A stretch of 64,000 bases of DNA from Lumbricus rubellus. Taxonomy: Eukaryota > Annelida > Clitellata > Crassiclitellata > Lumbricidae. A program made the position numbers and the translations under genes. Location of the stretch: assembly GCA_945859605.1 (NCBI GenBank), contig OX243817.1:25585069-25649068 (forward strand), given 5' to 3'. Shown piece by piece: positions 1 to 13,721 of this stretch. Below the pieces are notes generated by a model. That model was not told the DNA's origin. It worked only from the letters and a program-made list of their open reading frames with translations, and ran no database searches. The number at the start of each line of letters is the position of its first letter. The first letter of the stretch is position 1.

Positions 1-593
1 AATTGAACCGTTTGAACGCCGTGTTGAAAAGCACTGAGGCAACGAAAGAATTACTTCCCCGCTTCCTGGTCATCGCCGTGATCTTATCTATAATAATTGT
101 TAAAATTTCGTGATCTAATCTATTTTTAAAATTTCGTGATCTAATCTATTGTTAAAATTTCTCGTAGAAATTAATAGAACTTCCATACTAAATCCACCTT
201 TAGTTCCTGCATGGTGTGTTAGTGAATGCATTATTTTATGTCTACATCAGTTTATTTCTGGGGTTTTCAAGCACCCAAGACACCCCTAAAAGGGCCCTAA
301 ATAAGGCCTTTGTACCGGGATAGAATCTAGAGACAGGGAACCCTGAACACGGCAATGTCAGTGATTTAATTAAATCTCCAGTCGTTACAGTCCGTATATA
401 CATGCTGGAGAACCATCCCAGATGACATGACGTCCATTCAAACAGGCAACGGTGTAGCAAAGGATCTCATCAACCCGACCAATTTATTGAATGATTGAAC
501 AATGACCAGACTGGAGGATATAATAGTTATAGGGTGGCAACATAAAAATACGTGCGCAATTACATTTACATTACACGTATAGGCTACAATCGT
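1..593. other. AT-rich unassigned stretch with a short direct repeat
   Basis: I see no gene here. Positions about 97-162 hold two and a half copies of a 26-bp direct repeat containing AAAATTTCGTGATCTAATC, with the common word starting at 102, 128 and 154. The open frame on the minus strand at 242-460 has no recognisable motif and I treat it as chance. Confidence 0.5.
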
Positions 594-823
594 GGGTCGC
601 GGTGGTGTAGTGGGTATGTTCGCTGCCTTGCAGCCGGAGTGTTGCAGGTTCGAATCACCTCAAGTCGCAGCGTAGGGACCTTGGGCAAGTTCTTCACCCA
701 CAATAAATTGCTCAGCGCTTCGGTGTGAAACTCCGATGCAGTGTCCGCGCTGTAGTCGGGAGCGCCTCTGAGTAGTTAGCTTGAAGGAGCGCTATAACAA
801 GTGCACATACAAACATTCGTAAA
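594..823 (+). repeat. tRNA-derived SINE, family A, copy 1
   Basis: The 5' head looks like a tRNA gene: an A-box-like GGTGGTGTAGTGG and a B-box-like GGTTCGAATC about 40 bp later. The body contains ACCTTGGGCAAGTTCTTCAC, and the 3' end runs GGAGCGCCTCTGAGTAG, then CTTGAAGG, then CGCTATAACAAGTGC. Three more copies lie at 5183, 33506 and 55641 (reverse), so this is a dispersed family transcribed by RNA polymerase III in principle. The 3' end resembles the end of a LINE at 24815-25085, which probably supplied the reverse transcriptase for mobilisation. Confidence 0.85.
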
Positions 824-1865
824 TAGTGGAACAGCTGATGATGGATGAATGGACGCCGTTGGGGGGGTCATCGGACAGAGACGAATGTTTCAGGTGGCAA
901 TTAAAGGCAATAGATCTAATGTTATAGACGCAACAGTTGGTGCAGGCGATTCAAAGGCAATACGACGATTGTAGTGTGCGAAAGAGACGATAGGTGGCAG
1001 CAGCTCTTCTTCTTCTCCTGACACAATTGTTCTGGTCGGTGACAGGAGAGAAAACAGAGCAACAAACACCCTGCTGCTGCTGCTGCTGTTGCTACTGATG
1101 CTGCTGCTGCCTGCCACACGTTTCACGGTGTTTCAATGACGATGCGCAGCGTGAAGCAATTTATTTGGAGCCACCCTTTTTCTTTTCTGCCACGCGGCGT
1201 TCGCACGGCCAATTGAACTTATAAAAGGACTTGAAGACAATTTATATTGAACCTGTAGAGACGAAGTATATATATATAATAAATATTACTTATATATACA
1301 CATATATATAGGTGGCAACATAAATATATATGTAATTATATATAGTCTATGTATTACATGTAGGCCTATATCCTACGCATATAAATATATAGCGTTCATT
1401 ATTCAGTGTAGATATAATTATGTACGTGTCTAACTGTATACATATATATATATACATACATATAGCCTATATATAAAATGTGAAAGTCATGTCTAATTTC
1501 TTTCGCTTTCTCGTTCCATTTTTATGTCACACATTCGGCGAACTGCCCACATGTCTCCCGTTGCGTTCGTTTGTCTTTAATTATATCTTTTAATATATTC
1601 CCATTTATCACCTATAGTATTTCTATATAAGCCACTTTCTTCTTCCAATAAAATATGTTATTGTTATATTATACACCAGCAAATATCTAATCTAGGCTGC
1701 TCCATGGATTAAAAGGTTGCATGTCGTATACGGATCTTATTAATAGTCGAGGGGTAGACTCACAGCAGTGCAAGCAGAGATGAAGGTCGAAGCCACCACC
1801 GCCCCACCACCACCACAACAATCACCACCACCACACCACAAATCAACAAACCACGACCACTATAT
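824..1865. other. Non-coding stretch with CTG and TA microsatellites
   Basis: A short CTG run (about 1073-1110) gives the poly-Ser and poly-Ala frames on the minus strand, and a TA/ATATAC-rich block fills 1265-1460. The plus-strand frame at 1768-2031 is low-complexity His/Thr-rich translation of CAC and GAT repeats. I see no supportable gene. Confidence 0.5.
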
Positions 1866-1948
1866 GATTATGATAATGATGATGATGAAGACGACGACGA
1901 TTATGATTCATAATCGTCGTCGTCTTCATCATCGTCATTATCATAATC
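1866..1948. repeat. Near-perfect 83-bp palindrome of GAT/GAC repeats
   Basis: The left arm 1866-1906 and right arm 1908-1948 are inverted repeats of 41 bp with one mismatch, separated by a single central base (1907). The arms are built from GAT and GAC triplets, so the structure looks like an inverted duplication of a microsatellite. Single strands could fold into a very long hairpin. Confidence 0.85.
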
Positions 1949-2065
1949 ATCATCGTAATCGTTGTTTAGTCCATCACTATCTTATAAAGACGACAAATCA
2001 GTTGTTGACGAACGCCGATCAACAACTGTGAGTGAAGGATCTGACATCGAAGGTATAACTGGGGT

Positions 2066-2108
2066 GAGGAGGAGGAGGAGGAGGAGGAGGAGGAGGAGGA
2101 GGAGGAGG
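2066..2108. repeat. (GGA)n microsatellite
   Basis: About 14 GGA units abut the tRNA-like SINE head at 2109. Its translation produces the poly-Ser frame on the minus strand, which is not a gene. Confidence 0.85.
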
Positions 2109-2178
2109 TTCGAACCCGTATAATACTCTCCTTGTTACAAGGCTGACACCCTAGCAGATCGGCCACTGTGTCCCACAA
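2109..2178 (-). repeat. SINE head fragment (tRNA-like)
   Basis: On the minus strand the segment begins GTGGGACACAGTGGCCGAT and ends with the B-box-like GGGTTCGAAC. The GGGACAC start and spacing resemble the SINE at 35275-35512. Only the tRNA-like head remains; the (TCC)n run follows it directly. Confidence 0.6.
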
Positions 2179-3149
2179 GGAGGACACAAAAGTGTCTGCA
2201 GTTCTCAGTCCGTTATGTCAGAGAGAATTTTTACTACAATAGATTCGTATTAATATCTGCTGTTGAGTATACACGACCTTCGCTCGAAATGGTCTCTCCA
2301 TTTTCCCATCACACTATAATTATGCATGCATGTAGGCCTATGATCCGACAAAAAGCCGAACTCGAGCATCTGGTTTCAGTTTTTCGTCATCAAATGCCAA
2401 TTAGCCGACTGAACGGAATCGGAGAGAACCAAGATCGAGTTGCAAGCGACGGGAAAGACAGACGAGGCTGCAGTGTGAATATGAAACGCAACGCTGGACC
2501 CGACCAACCGACCGCGAGGGGCGGACGGAAGCAGGGGCGAACAAAGAGGCCGGCGGACGGACGGACGGACATACGGATGGACGAAAGGACAAAGGGCCGA
2601 ATGAGGACGAACAATGAGGTGCCGAATTTCGTTATCGGAGATTGCATTTCGACTCCTTCCGGTTGACGAACGAACCCTGGCGGTCAGTTCGTTAGATGGA
2701 GATAATAAAAACTCGCAGCTTCTTCAATGACTGTGTATTATAGTCGGCTAAATAGACGCAATAAGAGCCAGCGATAGATGGATTGAGACAGAGAACCAGT
2801 CTGCTGCCGTCGAGACTTATTCAGCTGACAGTGCCTTGTAAATTTAGCTTACATATCACTTGCTGTTATCCAGAAATCCATGGAGTATATTATGCAAGCT
2901 GGCACGACATCAATTGTTCTATTCGACAATATAAATTCAAAGGACGATTATTATAGTCAGGTGTTGGTCAGGATCATTCCACTCACATGTAGACAGATTT
3001 TTTCCTGGGTGTTGGTGAATTATTTCGGAGAAGAGTGTTATGGTCTCAGACGTCGTTTGGACGATGAGAAACTTCGTGGGAAAAATAGGCCATAAACATT
3101 AAACAAGTATACAAGATTCATATCTGTCGTAAACTCGTTTAAAATATTA
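2179..3149. other. Unassigned stretch
   Basis: The sequence has weak GGAC-rich repetition near 2555-2600. The open frames at 2289-2666 (plus) and 2390-2647 (minus) overlap each other and show no domain signature. I see nothing that supports a gene. Confidence 0.45.
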
Positions 3150-3830
3150 CATAAATTCATTCTTACGTCACTCAATTGTTACCGAATAGATTGTTCATTA
3201 CTATAGTTAAAATTACGACAGCATTTTATAAATCATAACAATTCCACTGTTACGTATTTTTCTATGCTATTGCTAATCGCTATAATATTATACGACTTAT
3301 ACCGTATATACGTGAAGAAACAATGCAAGGCTTTTTGAGAAAAATATAGCCTACTAAGCCTTTAATTGTTACGTCACTTTGGTCATGTTACAAATATACA
3401 TGTAGCATATGCTTATAATAATTATATGATCGCAAACGATAGACCACGCTTATTGTTACATCACTTGATTATGAAGCAAGTCTATTGTTATATAAATTTT
3501 GTTCGAGAAGGCAGACTAAGCCGATTGTTACGTCACTTTGATTGTGTTATACAGTAAATCTATTTATCTATAAATAGCCTATACTGTAAAGTCACTTACT
3601 TTCAGAATATAAAATACGCCAATAATTGTTACGTCAATTTGATTGTAACAACGTCTGTGTGACTTTGCGCGCGTTACAAACGGTTTGCAATTAAAAATCT
3701 ATTGTTCTAAGGTTATTTTTGGAACAAATATATAGTCCAGATCTGCTGTTACGTCATTTCAATTATGAAGCTGGTCTATAGAGATAAATATTGTATGGCT
3801 TGTGGTCTATTGTTACGTAGCTGTCTATAG
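3150..3830. repeat. Degenerate array with CRE-like word TTGTTACGTCACTTTGATT
   Basis: The word TTGTTACGTCAC followed by TTTGATT-like sequence recurs at about 3366, 3451, 3522, 3624, 3745 and 3807, with weaker forms at 3158 and 3250. Spacing is 60-120 bp. Between the words the sequence is AT-rich and often contains GTCTAT or TATAG. A related block lies at 5881-6135. The shared core TTACGTCA is the complement of the CRE-like TGACGTAA. Confidence 0.7.
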
Positions 3831-4041
3831 TTAGGAAGCACATCTATTTTCAAATATTTATTTTACAGATGCGTGTAATACGCAGTTAATTTGCAATGTC
3901 AGTATACGACAAGAGTCGCGATGGACAGGGAGCTAATATCGGAGACATGCATTCCCGACCTGGATTCTACAACTCGTCTTCCTAGACAATGGAGTCAGAT
4001 TATACTGGACGAAGATCTATCCATGGTCGATTAATACTCTC

Positions 4042-4264
<223 letters not shown>

Positions 4265-4463
4265 ATTTGACTTGCTGTGGCCCTCCTTCATTATCCAATC
4301 CAATAACATAATTCTCGATCTTCCGCTGGTCTTCTAACCATCCATTCTTCTCTCAACTATGGTGGTTATGTGGCATAGTCTTCCCTCATCAAGTGTCTAT
4401 AATATTCTCTGTCGTCTTCTCATTGTTCCTATATATATATATTATATATATATTATATATATA

Positions 4464-5086
4464 CAGGGTGGTCCAAAATAAATGGCACAATGATAAATTG
4501 ATAGTACTTTATTCAGACCAATTCAAATATAACCGTGAAAATTCACAAAAACACAGCAATATTTATTATTTTTACTGTAACATTACATGCATGGATGGAT
4601 TTTGTTACATAAAATGTTCAATGTGTCATCCTTGCTGCTCGACCACGCATTGAAGCCGACGACGCCATTGATCAATTGCGCGGTCAATGAAACGCTGTGA
4701 CAGCTTGGTCCACTCTGTGACGATTGTTTCTTTCAACTGATCCACTGTGGTGAAACTTCTACGACGGTATACCATCTGTTGAAGGGCGCCCCAAACAGCG
4801 TAGTCGACTGGATTCAAGTCCGGGCTGTTTGGGGGCCACACGACCCCCGATGTTTCTGAGTTCGTAGATTTCAAATTAGACATCGGTCTTTCTCAGTTAA
4901 GCGTCCCATGATCACAATCTCTTATAAACAACAACTTCGTTACCATAAACTATGATAAACAATGATGAAGTCAATGATGACGTCAGAGAAAATATATATA
5001 TAAGTAAGAAAAATGGCAATAAACATTGAATTGTTATACTTATATCAAGAAAACTGTCACTGTGCAGTTTATTTTGGACCACCCTG
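4464..5086 (-). mobile_element. Internally deleted mariner/Tc1-like DNA transposon
   Basis: Terminal inverted repeats read CAGGGTGGTCCAAAATAAA at both ends, flanked by TA dinucleotides (4462-4463 and 5087-5088), the target site of the Tc1/mariner superfamily. At 623 bp it is about half the length of an autonomous copy. It retains only the C-terminal part of a minus-strand transposase frame. The copy lies within TATA-rich sequence. Confidence 0.9.
4626..4883 (-). pseudogene. Mariner-type transposase, C-terminal remnant
   Basis: The frame contains PPNSPDLNPVDYAVWGALQQ, the conserved region around the third catalytic acidic residue in Tc1/mariner transposases, followed by the usual C-terminal helices ending near RRRLQCVVEQQG. 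The DNA-binding domain and the first two catalytic aspartates are absent. The Met at the upstream end is probably internal to the original protein. No activity is expected. Confidence 0.9.
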
Positions 5087-5182
5087 TATATATATATATA
5101 TGCAGAGACCTCTTTTTAATAGATCGCTCTTCATTTGTCCTGCGTTCTATCCAGTTCACTCTCTCCACCCTTTGCCATAATA

Positions 5183-5400
5183 TGTGGGGGGTGTAGTGGA
5201 TATGTTTGTTGCCTTGCAGTCGGAGGATTGCTGGTTCGATTCCACCTCAAGCCCCTCGTAAAGACCTTGGGCAAGTCCTTCACTCGCAATTGCTCGTGCG
5301 CTTCGGCGTGAGACTCCGATCCAGTGTCCGCGCTGTATAGTCGGGAGCGCTTCTGAGTGGTAATCTTGAAGGGACGCTATGACAAGTGCACTTACATACA
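5183..5400 (+). repeat. tRNA-derived SINE, family A, copy 2
   Basis: The same architecture as the copy at 594: GGTGTAGTGGATATG near the start, a B-box-like GGTTCGATTCC, the body word ACCTTGGGCAAGTCCTTCAC, and the 3' tail CGGGAGCGCTTCTGAGTGG then ACGCTATGACAAGTGCAC. It starts about 100 bp downstream of the mariner element. Confidence 0.8.
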
Positions 5401-5880
5401 TATCCACATCTCAAAGGCCGCCAATCTTCTTTTGCTTTCCCTCCTCATGGTCCCTGTTTTCTATATTCTCACACTTCATTATTCGCTTCGCCAGATTCTT
5501 ATTTGACTTCTTTCTAATTAATTGCTTTATTTATAGTCTTTTATATTTATAGAGGGCCTTCATCATAGCTATTGTTTTTATTCCTATACATGACACTTTG
5601 CATCGTTTGTTATAAATACTTTGTATATAACATAATTTACCCACTTGTTCCAATTTCTTTCCCTCAATAGTTATAAATTATTTGCTGCTCTTTCCTTTCA
5701 ATGGACCTTTGCTTATTTTCTGTTGCGTTTCTTTCTCCTGTTCATGGCCTATGCTATGCATGCTGGGATATGGTAAGGCAAATGTTTTAGCAAAGAATAT
5801 TCTTACTTGCTTACTTACTTCTATTTCGAAACAATGTCTATTAGTAATTTATATTTAGAGACTAAAATATAGTAAATACC
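5401..5880. other. AT-rich unassigned stretch
   Basis: I see no gene or clear repeat here beyond a run of CTTACTTACTT at about 5805-5820. Confidence 0.4.
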
Positions 5881-6135
5881 CATTGTTACGTCACCTTATT
5901 TGTAAAACTCATTAATTTTAGGTCCACTATAGTATAGTAATTTAAGATATACATGTAGACAATTATGGTCTATTATGACGTCACTTCACTTTTGAAACCG
6001 GTCCAATAGTTGAAAATGTATAAGATAAAGACCATTGTTACGTCAAAGAAACCATAATATGAAGCAAATTCTATCAAAATTTTTATAATTTTAAAATTAG
6101 GCATGCAGAAAGAATACAGTCCCATTGTCACGCCA
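5881..6135. repeat. Second array of CRE-like repeats
   Basis: The words CATTGTTACGTCACC (about 5881), ATTATGACGTCACTTCAC (about 5972), CATTGTTACGTCAAAG (about 6032) and CATTGTCACGCCACTC (about 6122) recur at 60-90 bp. This matches the 3150-3830 block in spacing and core. Confidence 0.65.
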
Positions 6136-6469
6136 CTCTTATTACCTACGCGAAAATACGGCTGTTTAATCGGTTTGCCTTAGTGCCCCGCAATGAAGGA
6201 AGGGGGTGCTGTGAGGGTATACGTTGCCATGGAAACCGATGATATTGACCGTGAGATCGTGCATATAGCTTTGACAAATTGAAGTCCTAGAAGATAGTTG
6301 AACCGGAAATGAAAAGAGCCTCGCCTTCGCCACTCGGCCTCAGACGCCCTTCGTCGGTCAAGTCGTAAACGAGGCTGACATTTCGAAGACGAGGCTCTTG
6401 GCGCGAAAGCGAGGCTCTAAATGTTCGCCATGATAATTTATTGTATTGTGAGGTGCGTGTGGGAAGAGA

Positions 6470-6735
6470 AGGAGGAGGAGACACGAGGAGGGAGTGCGAG
6501 AAGTGGAAAGAGGAACGAGGTGAGAAGGAGGAATGAGGTGAGAAGGAGAAGAAAATAGAGGAGGAGGAAAGAGAGGAGGAGGAGACACGAGGAGGGAGTA
6601 CGAGAAGTAGAAAGAGGAATGAGGTGAGAAGGAGAAGAAAGTAGAGGAGAAGAAAGTAGAGGAGAAGAAAATAGAGGAGAAGGAAAGAGAGGAGGAGGAG
6701 AGGAAGAGAAGGGAGGAGGAACAGGAAAGAGTAGA
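6470..6735. repeat. Purine tract (GAGGA/GAAGG) with internal duplication
   Basis: The plus strand is almost purely purine for about 265 bp. A block near 6473-6545 containing GAGACACGAGGAGGGAGT is repeated near 6579-6645. The Pro/Ser-rich frames on the minus strand are its translation and are not genes. Such tracts can adopt triplex (H-DNA) structure. Confidence 0.75.
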
Positions 6736-6955
6736 AGGATGCCTACAGGTGAGACATGTTGGATTGGAGTAGACTTATCGCACCCCCAATTTTTTCCTAT
6801 CGTTCGAATCAATGCTCATTCTTAGTTTCTTATATAGTTTCAAACTGCGACTCTCGTATAGTAACAGCTTCTGCCTCAATTTCATAGTGAGTAATTCTGG
6901 AGGCAAATGTAGAGAGGCAAAGAGCCAGAATTACAAATTCATAATTGTGTAACAA

Positions 6956-7223
<268 letters not shown>

Positions 7224-7276
7224 GCATTTAATAGGTCAATACGCAAGTTGTTAGGCCGTTCAATCGTTCATGAATA

Positions 7277-7600
7277 AACTCAGCGCTGGTGAATAAGCTA
7301 ATGCCCTCAGCTTAGCCTCTGAGTATTGCTTAAATATTTCGAGCTTACGATTGCAAGTTTGTGGGGGATGAAGGTGCAATATGGAACCACTTCTGAATGA
7401 ACGAATGATGACATTCACTATCACAAACATTTCGACATATAATAATATAGTGCTAAAAATAGTTTTCGTAACATATATATAGCGCTATTTTGATCTGAAG
7501 CATGTATTCAGCGCTCGTGAATAAGCCGGTGCCCCACGCTTGGCTTTCTAGAGGCGCTTTAGAAATCAGGAGTTTACGATTACGATTCTTGTTTACTGAA
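7277..7600 (+). repeat. Two copies of a dispersed repeat, family D
   Basis: Copies at about 7277-7365 and 7509-7600 share CAGCGCT, GTGAATAAGC, GGTGCCC and the ending GAGTTTACGATTACGATT (the first copy is more diverged). Further copies lie at 13860, 37956, 49783 and 61848, all in the same orientation. The GCGCTTT..GAAAT segment near the 3' end resembles the LINE 3' ends elsewhere in this window, so it may be the tail of a retroposon. Confidence 0.65.
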
Positions 7601-8035
7601 CCATTGAAATGATGCTGCATGGCATTGTATGCCGTCACTATAATACGCTTATTACTCATTATTCGATGCTGCCTATATTGGTGACCAAGGTGACGTCATT
7701 CGTCTAGTTTTAGTCGATGGTATCATATGAAAAGAGAAGAAGATAGAGTTGATGACCAGCATTATACGTGGAGGAAGATGACGGAGTCGGTGAACTGATT
7801 GACAGATTAATTTAGATATGGGTGTAACGGTGGGGTAGGTGACCTGGTGAGTGACAGATATAAATTAAGTGACAGACAGAGGAAGTGACAGGTGCACAGA
7901 CCAACAGTGACAGGCAGAATGACGGACAGACATGCAGCCCTGCAAAGACTGATGGCATGTGCATAGAAAGGAAGATGACGCATGGAATCGGGGAGCCAGT
8001 TAATCAAGCGATTGATGAACAGGTAGAGACTGACG
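7601..8035. other. Unassigned stretch
   Basis: Nothing recognisable apart from short GACAG words leading into the tetranucleotide repeat that follows. Confidence 0.4.
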
Positions 8036-8192
8036 TATACATACATGCATACATACATACATAATACATACACACATACATACATGCATACATGCATGCA
8101 TACATACATACATACATACATACATACATACATGCATACATGCATACATACATAGTACATACATATTAAATACATTATACATACATACAGCC
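8036..8192. repeat. (CATA)n microsatellite
   Basis: An imperfect CATA/CATG tetranucleotide run. The Met-Tyr-Val-Cys frames across it are artefacts. Confidence 0.9.
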
Positions 8193-8329
8193 AGGCAAAT
8201 GGGTGAACAACATGCATATGGACAAGCAGACAAAAGACAGACAGACAGATATTATTGCTTTGGAGATTGACAAATAAAATAAATAGGTGGAGGTGACAAG
8301 TAGAATGGATGTTGGAAGAAGAAGACAAA

Positions 8330-8520
8330 AAGCAATACAAAATAAGACAAAACAAGGCAAGACAAGACAAACCAAACCAAGACAAGACAAATCAGCTCAA
8401 AAATATTAAAAACAAGACAAAGCAAAACAAGACAAGACAAACTAAAACTAAGCAAGACAGGATGAAACAAGACAAACCAAAAAAACAAGACAAAGAAAGT
8501 AAAGACTAAGCAAGACAACA
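8330..8520. repeat. Degenerate (AGACAA)n repeat
   Basis: A run of AGACAA, AAGACA and ACAAA words, all purine plus C on the plus strand. It gives the Lys/Gln-rich frame at 8309-8509, which I do not consider a gene. Confidence 0.75.
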
Positions 8521-10667
8521 AAAGACAAAAGAAGACTGCTAGACGAAGCAAAAACTGATGGACTTGAAAGAAATGGCAATCATCGGTTGAAAAATTGGAC
8601 ATAACATAATACAAAATATACATGTATGCATGTGAGTGTCGTGAGTGCATCCAGTAGATTTTCTTCATCAAAGTCTGTCTACTTACTGAAAAATAATCAG
8701 ACTTTTTTTTGGTGTTTTAGTAGCTTTCAATTACAGACTAATTTTCTTTCTCTCTGTCATTCTTTAACGCTTGAACGACCAGAGAGTCTATTCAAAGAGA
8801 GAGACTGCAGCATGGGGAACGAATGCGTATCGTCGTTAAACTACGGCTTTACCGACTCAACGAAACATGAACTTCAAATAAAACAGCTTCTTTGCAAGAC
8901 AAAATCGTGTACAGCATACAACATCCTAGAGATCTAAAAACGTTTTCCATGAGGAATAATCCGGAATCTGCGCAGAGTATACAACAACGAACGACCGGAT
9001 CCATGATCTGACTCCGTATACTTTCGACCAGTCACAGCCCATTAGTCGCCCCCACACCCACCCAATCGACAGAGTCAGTGGCCGAGATCTCTTGGATCAT
9101 CCCATCGTCGGATCGAAGGTGTCGTCGCCGTGGTCCCAGCGGAGGACGAGTGCTTAGCCCCCGACAGCAGACACCGTCCAAGCGCAGATGCAACGTCGTC
9201 GATGCAATCAATCGAAGCAGCGCCTCCCTCTGCTGACGATCGTGTGATGATGATGATGATGATGACGATGATGATGACGGTGGTGGTGGTGATGATGATG
9301 ATGACGATGACGATGATGATCCCAGTGCACATCATAATCGGTGATGATGCTACAGCTGCAGTGAGAATATCCGAGGACAATGACATTTTTCGCTAGTTTT
9401 AACTGTAGGACCTACAGACGTGCTTCTATAGACAACTGCAAAAATCCATTTGGAACTGCACATTTTGTGTATAACTGCACGTTACAAAAAGGCCGTATTC
9501 ATCCTACCATCTGTCCGTCCCCCACCATTTCATCAATCCATCCATACGTCAGTTTTCCGTTTAAACATTCGTTCATTCAGGGCTTTCTAGCGCGCTGCTG
9601 TTCACAGCAAAACGGTTAGTTCCAAATGAATTTGCGAAGCTGCAAAAGCATTTCTATGCAGTCACAAAATATAAAATTATTTAGACATGTTCATTGTCAT
9701 CCGATTTGCAATAAATTACCTTGAAGGGTGTGAAGAAAGAGAAGGGGTTTACGCAGTTCTAAAAATTCATTGAAAGAATTAGCTCTGCATGTTTCATCTG
9801 TCCATATAATTATTTCATCCATCCATCAGTTCATCAGTAATATTGATTATTATTTCGTCCCTCGCTGAATAAGTAGGCCTATTAAGTAGGCCGTGAAATT
9901 ATTGTTCAGTGAGGTCATCTATTCACATATATGCAAAACACCTCAGATTGAAACCAGGACGTCATAGGAGATATATTTTATCAAACATAAAACAAATAAA
10001 TACCTTCAGCCATCCTTCCGCTAGTAATCTGTTCCTCCATTACCGTTCCCCATACGTTCCTATCTCCTCCACTCCCTTCTTCCGCATTCTGCAGACCGCC
10101 CATCCATTTCTCGCTTCCCATAAATATCTGTCTCGTTTACAAAGCATTTCGTGTTATTACATATCGGAGAAAAACTCGCGCTGCCGCCCATGCAGTATAG
10201 TCGCAGTAAATCCCGATTCTAAAGAGCCTCTCAAGCATCCGAAGGTGTGTTGCTGACCACCCCATGCCCCCCGAAGACCATAAAATATCCCTCTCTCCTT
10301 CTACTTCCTTCGCTTTCTATTGTCGCCTGCCCTCTTAACCACTGTTTATCGATAGGTCGGTAAAGAGGAAGAACGAAAGTAGGGAGGGGGTAGCGGCGGA
10401 GAGGCTAATCTTCGAGAAAAAGAAGGGAGGGAAGGAAGGATGGAGAGAGAGGGAGAGAGAGGGAGATAATCTTTCCCATGACTTTGGCTATCAGGAATCA
10501 CCTAAACGTCCCGCGGAAAATCTTATCCCTAAGCAGCGACTAAAGAGCATCGGGTGTTGTAAGATTCGGTAGGCTATGGATTGTGCATGAGTTAGAATCG
10601 TCAGCTTTGCTTGTAGATAGACAGGGTATGACGACTTGAGGGACTTTTGCTACGTGAGGTTCTCCTA
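8521..10667. other. Non-coding stretch with a GAT/GGT microsatellite
   Basis: A (GAT)n run with a GGT interruption occupies about 9245-9325. The frames at 8626-8937, 9380-9619 and 9909-10256 show no domains or splice context. Positions 10375-10470 are G/A-rich. I see no gene. Confidence 0.5.
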
Positions 10668-11904
<1,237 letters not shown>

Positions 11905-12544
11905 TTAAGATATACCCATTAAGATATATAGAAAACTTGCCTTAGACTTAGAGCCTTAGATGACGCTAACAACGTCATATAGAATCCTTGCAGTTTTATT
12001 ATTATGCCATCGATTATTCTATCCAATGCGATTGTTTCAATTTCTTGTCATCTCCTGGACTCTCTTATCTCACGCCGGAGTTCAAAAGAGCTCATCTTCC
12101 AACTTATCCATCTGACCATCTACATGTATGTATACTGTATAGATGCCTGCTTCGAAGAAAGACAAAACGAAACATAATAGAACGTCATGCGATAACTCTG
12201 TTGACGTACCAAATTTCACCTGACATTTTCCGACTGTCAAAAATTAAAAAGGAACCGATATCTGGAGATGCGAAAGCGAAAGCAGCTCGGAAGATTCCGG
12301 CCAGGCTACTTGTCCTTAAACACTAAGACTTCTATAGCGCCGCAACAACAATGCACAAGTCATCAATCGATAGACATCTCTATATAATGACAGTGTTGTC
12401 AAAAATCGCACCATGGGATTAAACCAGATCGATATCCGATTTTACCAGAGAAACAGAAAATCCAGCAGCACTGTAAGTAAGTAAGCAGTAAACAGTTCTA
12501 AGAGTTATGAATGATAATTATAACGCACCAATAAAATCCACCGG
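11905..12544. other. Unassigned stretch
   Basis: The frame at 11988-12326 shows no domain or splice context. I see nothing else here. Confidence 0.4.
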
Positions 12545-13293
12545 CACTGTAATGTAATGTAATGCAATGTAATGTAATGTAATGTAATGTAATGTAATGT
12601 AATGTAAGGTCATGTAATGTAATCTAAGGTAATGTAATGTAATGCAATGTGATGTAATGTAATGTCATGCAATGTAATGTAATGCAATGTAATGTAATGC
12701 AACGTAATGTAATGTAATGCAATGTAATGCAATGCAATGTAATGTAATGTAATGTAATGTAATGTAATGTAATGTAATGCAATGTAATGTAATGTAAGGT
12801 CATGTAATGTAATCTAAGGTAATGTAATGTAATGCAATGTGATGTAATGTAATGTCATGCAATGTAATGTAATGCAATGTAATGTAATGCAATGCAAAGT
12901 AATGTAATGTAATGTAATGTAATGCAATGTAATGTAATGTAATGTAATGTAATGTAATGCAATGTAATGTAATGTAATGTAATGATAATGTAATGTAATG
13001 CAATGTAGAGTAATGTAATGATAATGTAATGTAATGCAATGTAGAGTAATGTAATGTAATGTAATGTAATGTAATGCAATGTAATGTAATGTAATGTAAT
13101 GATAATGTAATGTAATGCAATGTAGAGTAATGTAATGATAATGTAATGTAATGCAATGTAGAGTAATGTAATGTAATGTAATGTAATGTAATGTAATGTA
13201 ATGTAATGTAATGTAATGTAATGTAATGTAATGCAATGTAATGTAATGTAATGTAATGTAATGTAATGTAATGTAATGTAATGTAATGTAATG
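12545..13293. repeat. (AATGT)n pentanucleotide array
   Basis: About 750 bp of AATGT with AATGC, AAGGTC and AATGATAATGT variants. A block near 12598-12700 is repeated almost unchanged near 12795-12880, and a block containing ATGATAATGT..TAGAG recurs four times between 12980 and 13165. This higher-order structure shows that units of about 40-200 bp were duplicated after the initial slippage. The Thr-Leu-His-Tyr-Ile frames are artefacts. Confidence 0.95.
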
Positions 13294-13670
13294 TATGACT
13301 TCGAAAATTTCTCAGCGCCCACAAAGTCACGTGTCACGGAGACCAGATGATTCACCGTCGATATAATTATCAAATCAAGTCCGCAATAGCTGGCTATATT
13401 TTCCTGTGTTATAAATATTAGGACAGGTATATAGTCTGGCGGAGATCATTTTTTACATTGTTGGGGACTACAATGATAATTAGACTCTATGTCTCGGTCA
13501 CTGGAAACCGTCCTCATCAAAATATCACATCCCGATTCTATTAAAGTTCAACACGATCACCATCATCATTACCGACAACACCATGGCTGTCTCCTCCGCT
13601 CGACTTTCTTCCCGGATTTTGACCTGCCACCGGAACAAAAAACTGCGCAGGGTAAAAAAGGATCTCGGCC

Positions 13671-13721
<51 letters not shown>

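Noticed and set aside
594..700. tRNA gene
   Set aside because: A- and B-box-like words are present, but no acceptor stem closes and the sequence continues into a dispersed SINE body found four times.
12800..13373. Minus-strand frames of about 170 codons rich in Thr-Leu-His-Tyr-Ile
   Set aside because: These are the AATGT pentanucleotide array read in different phases.
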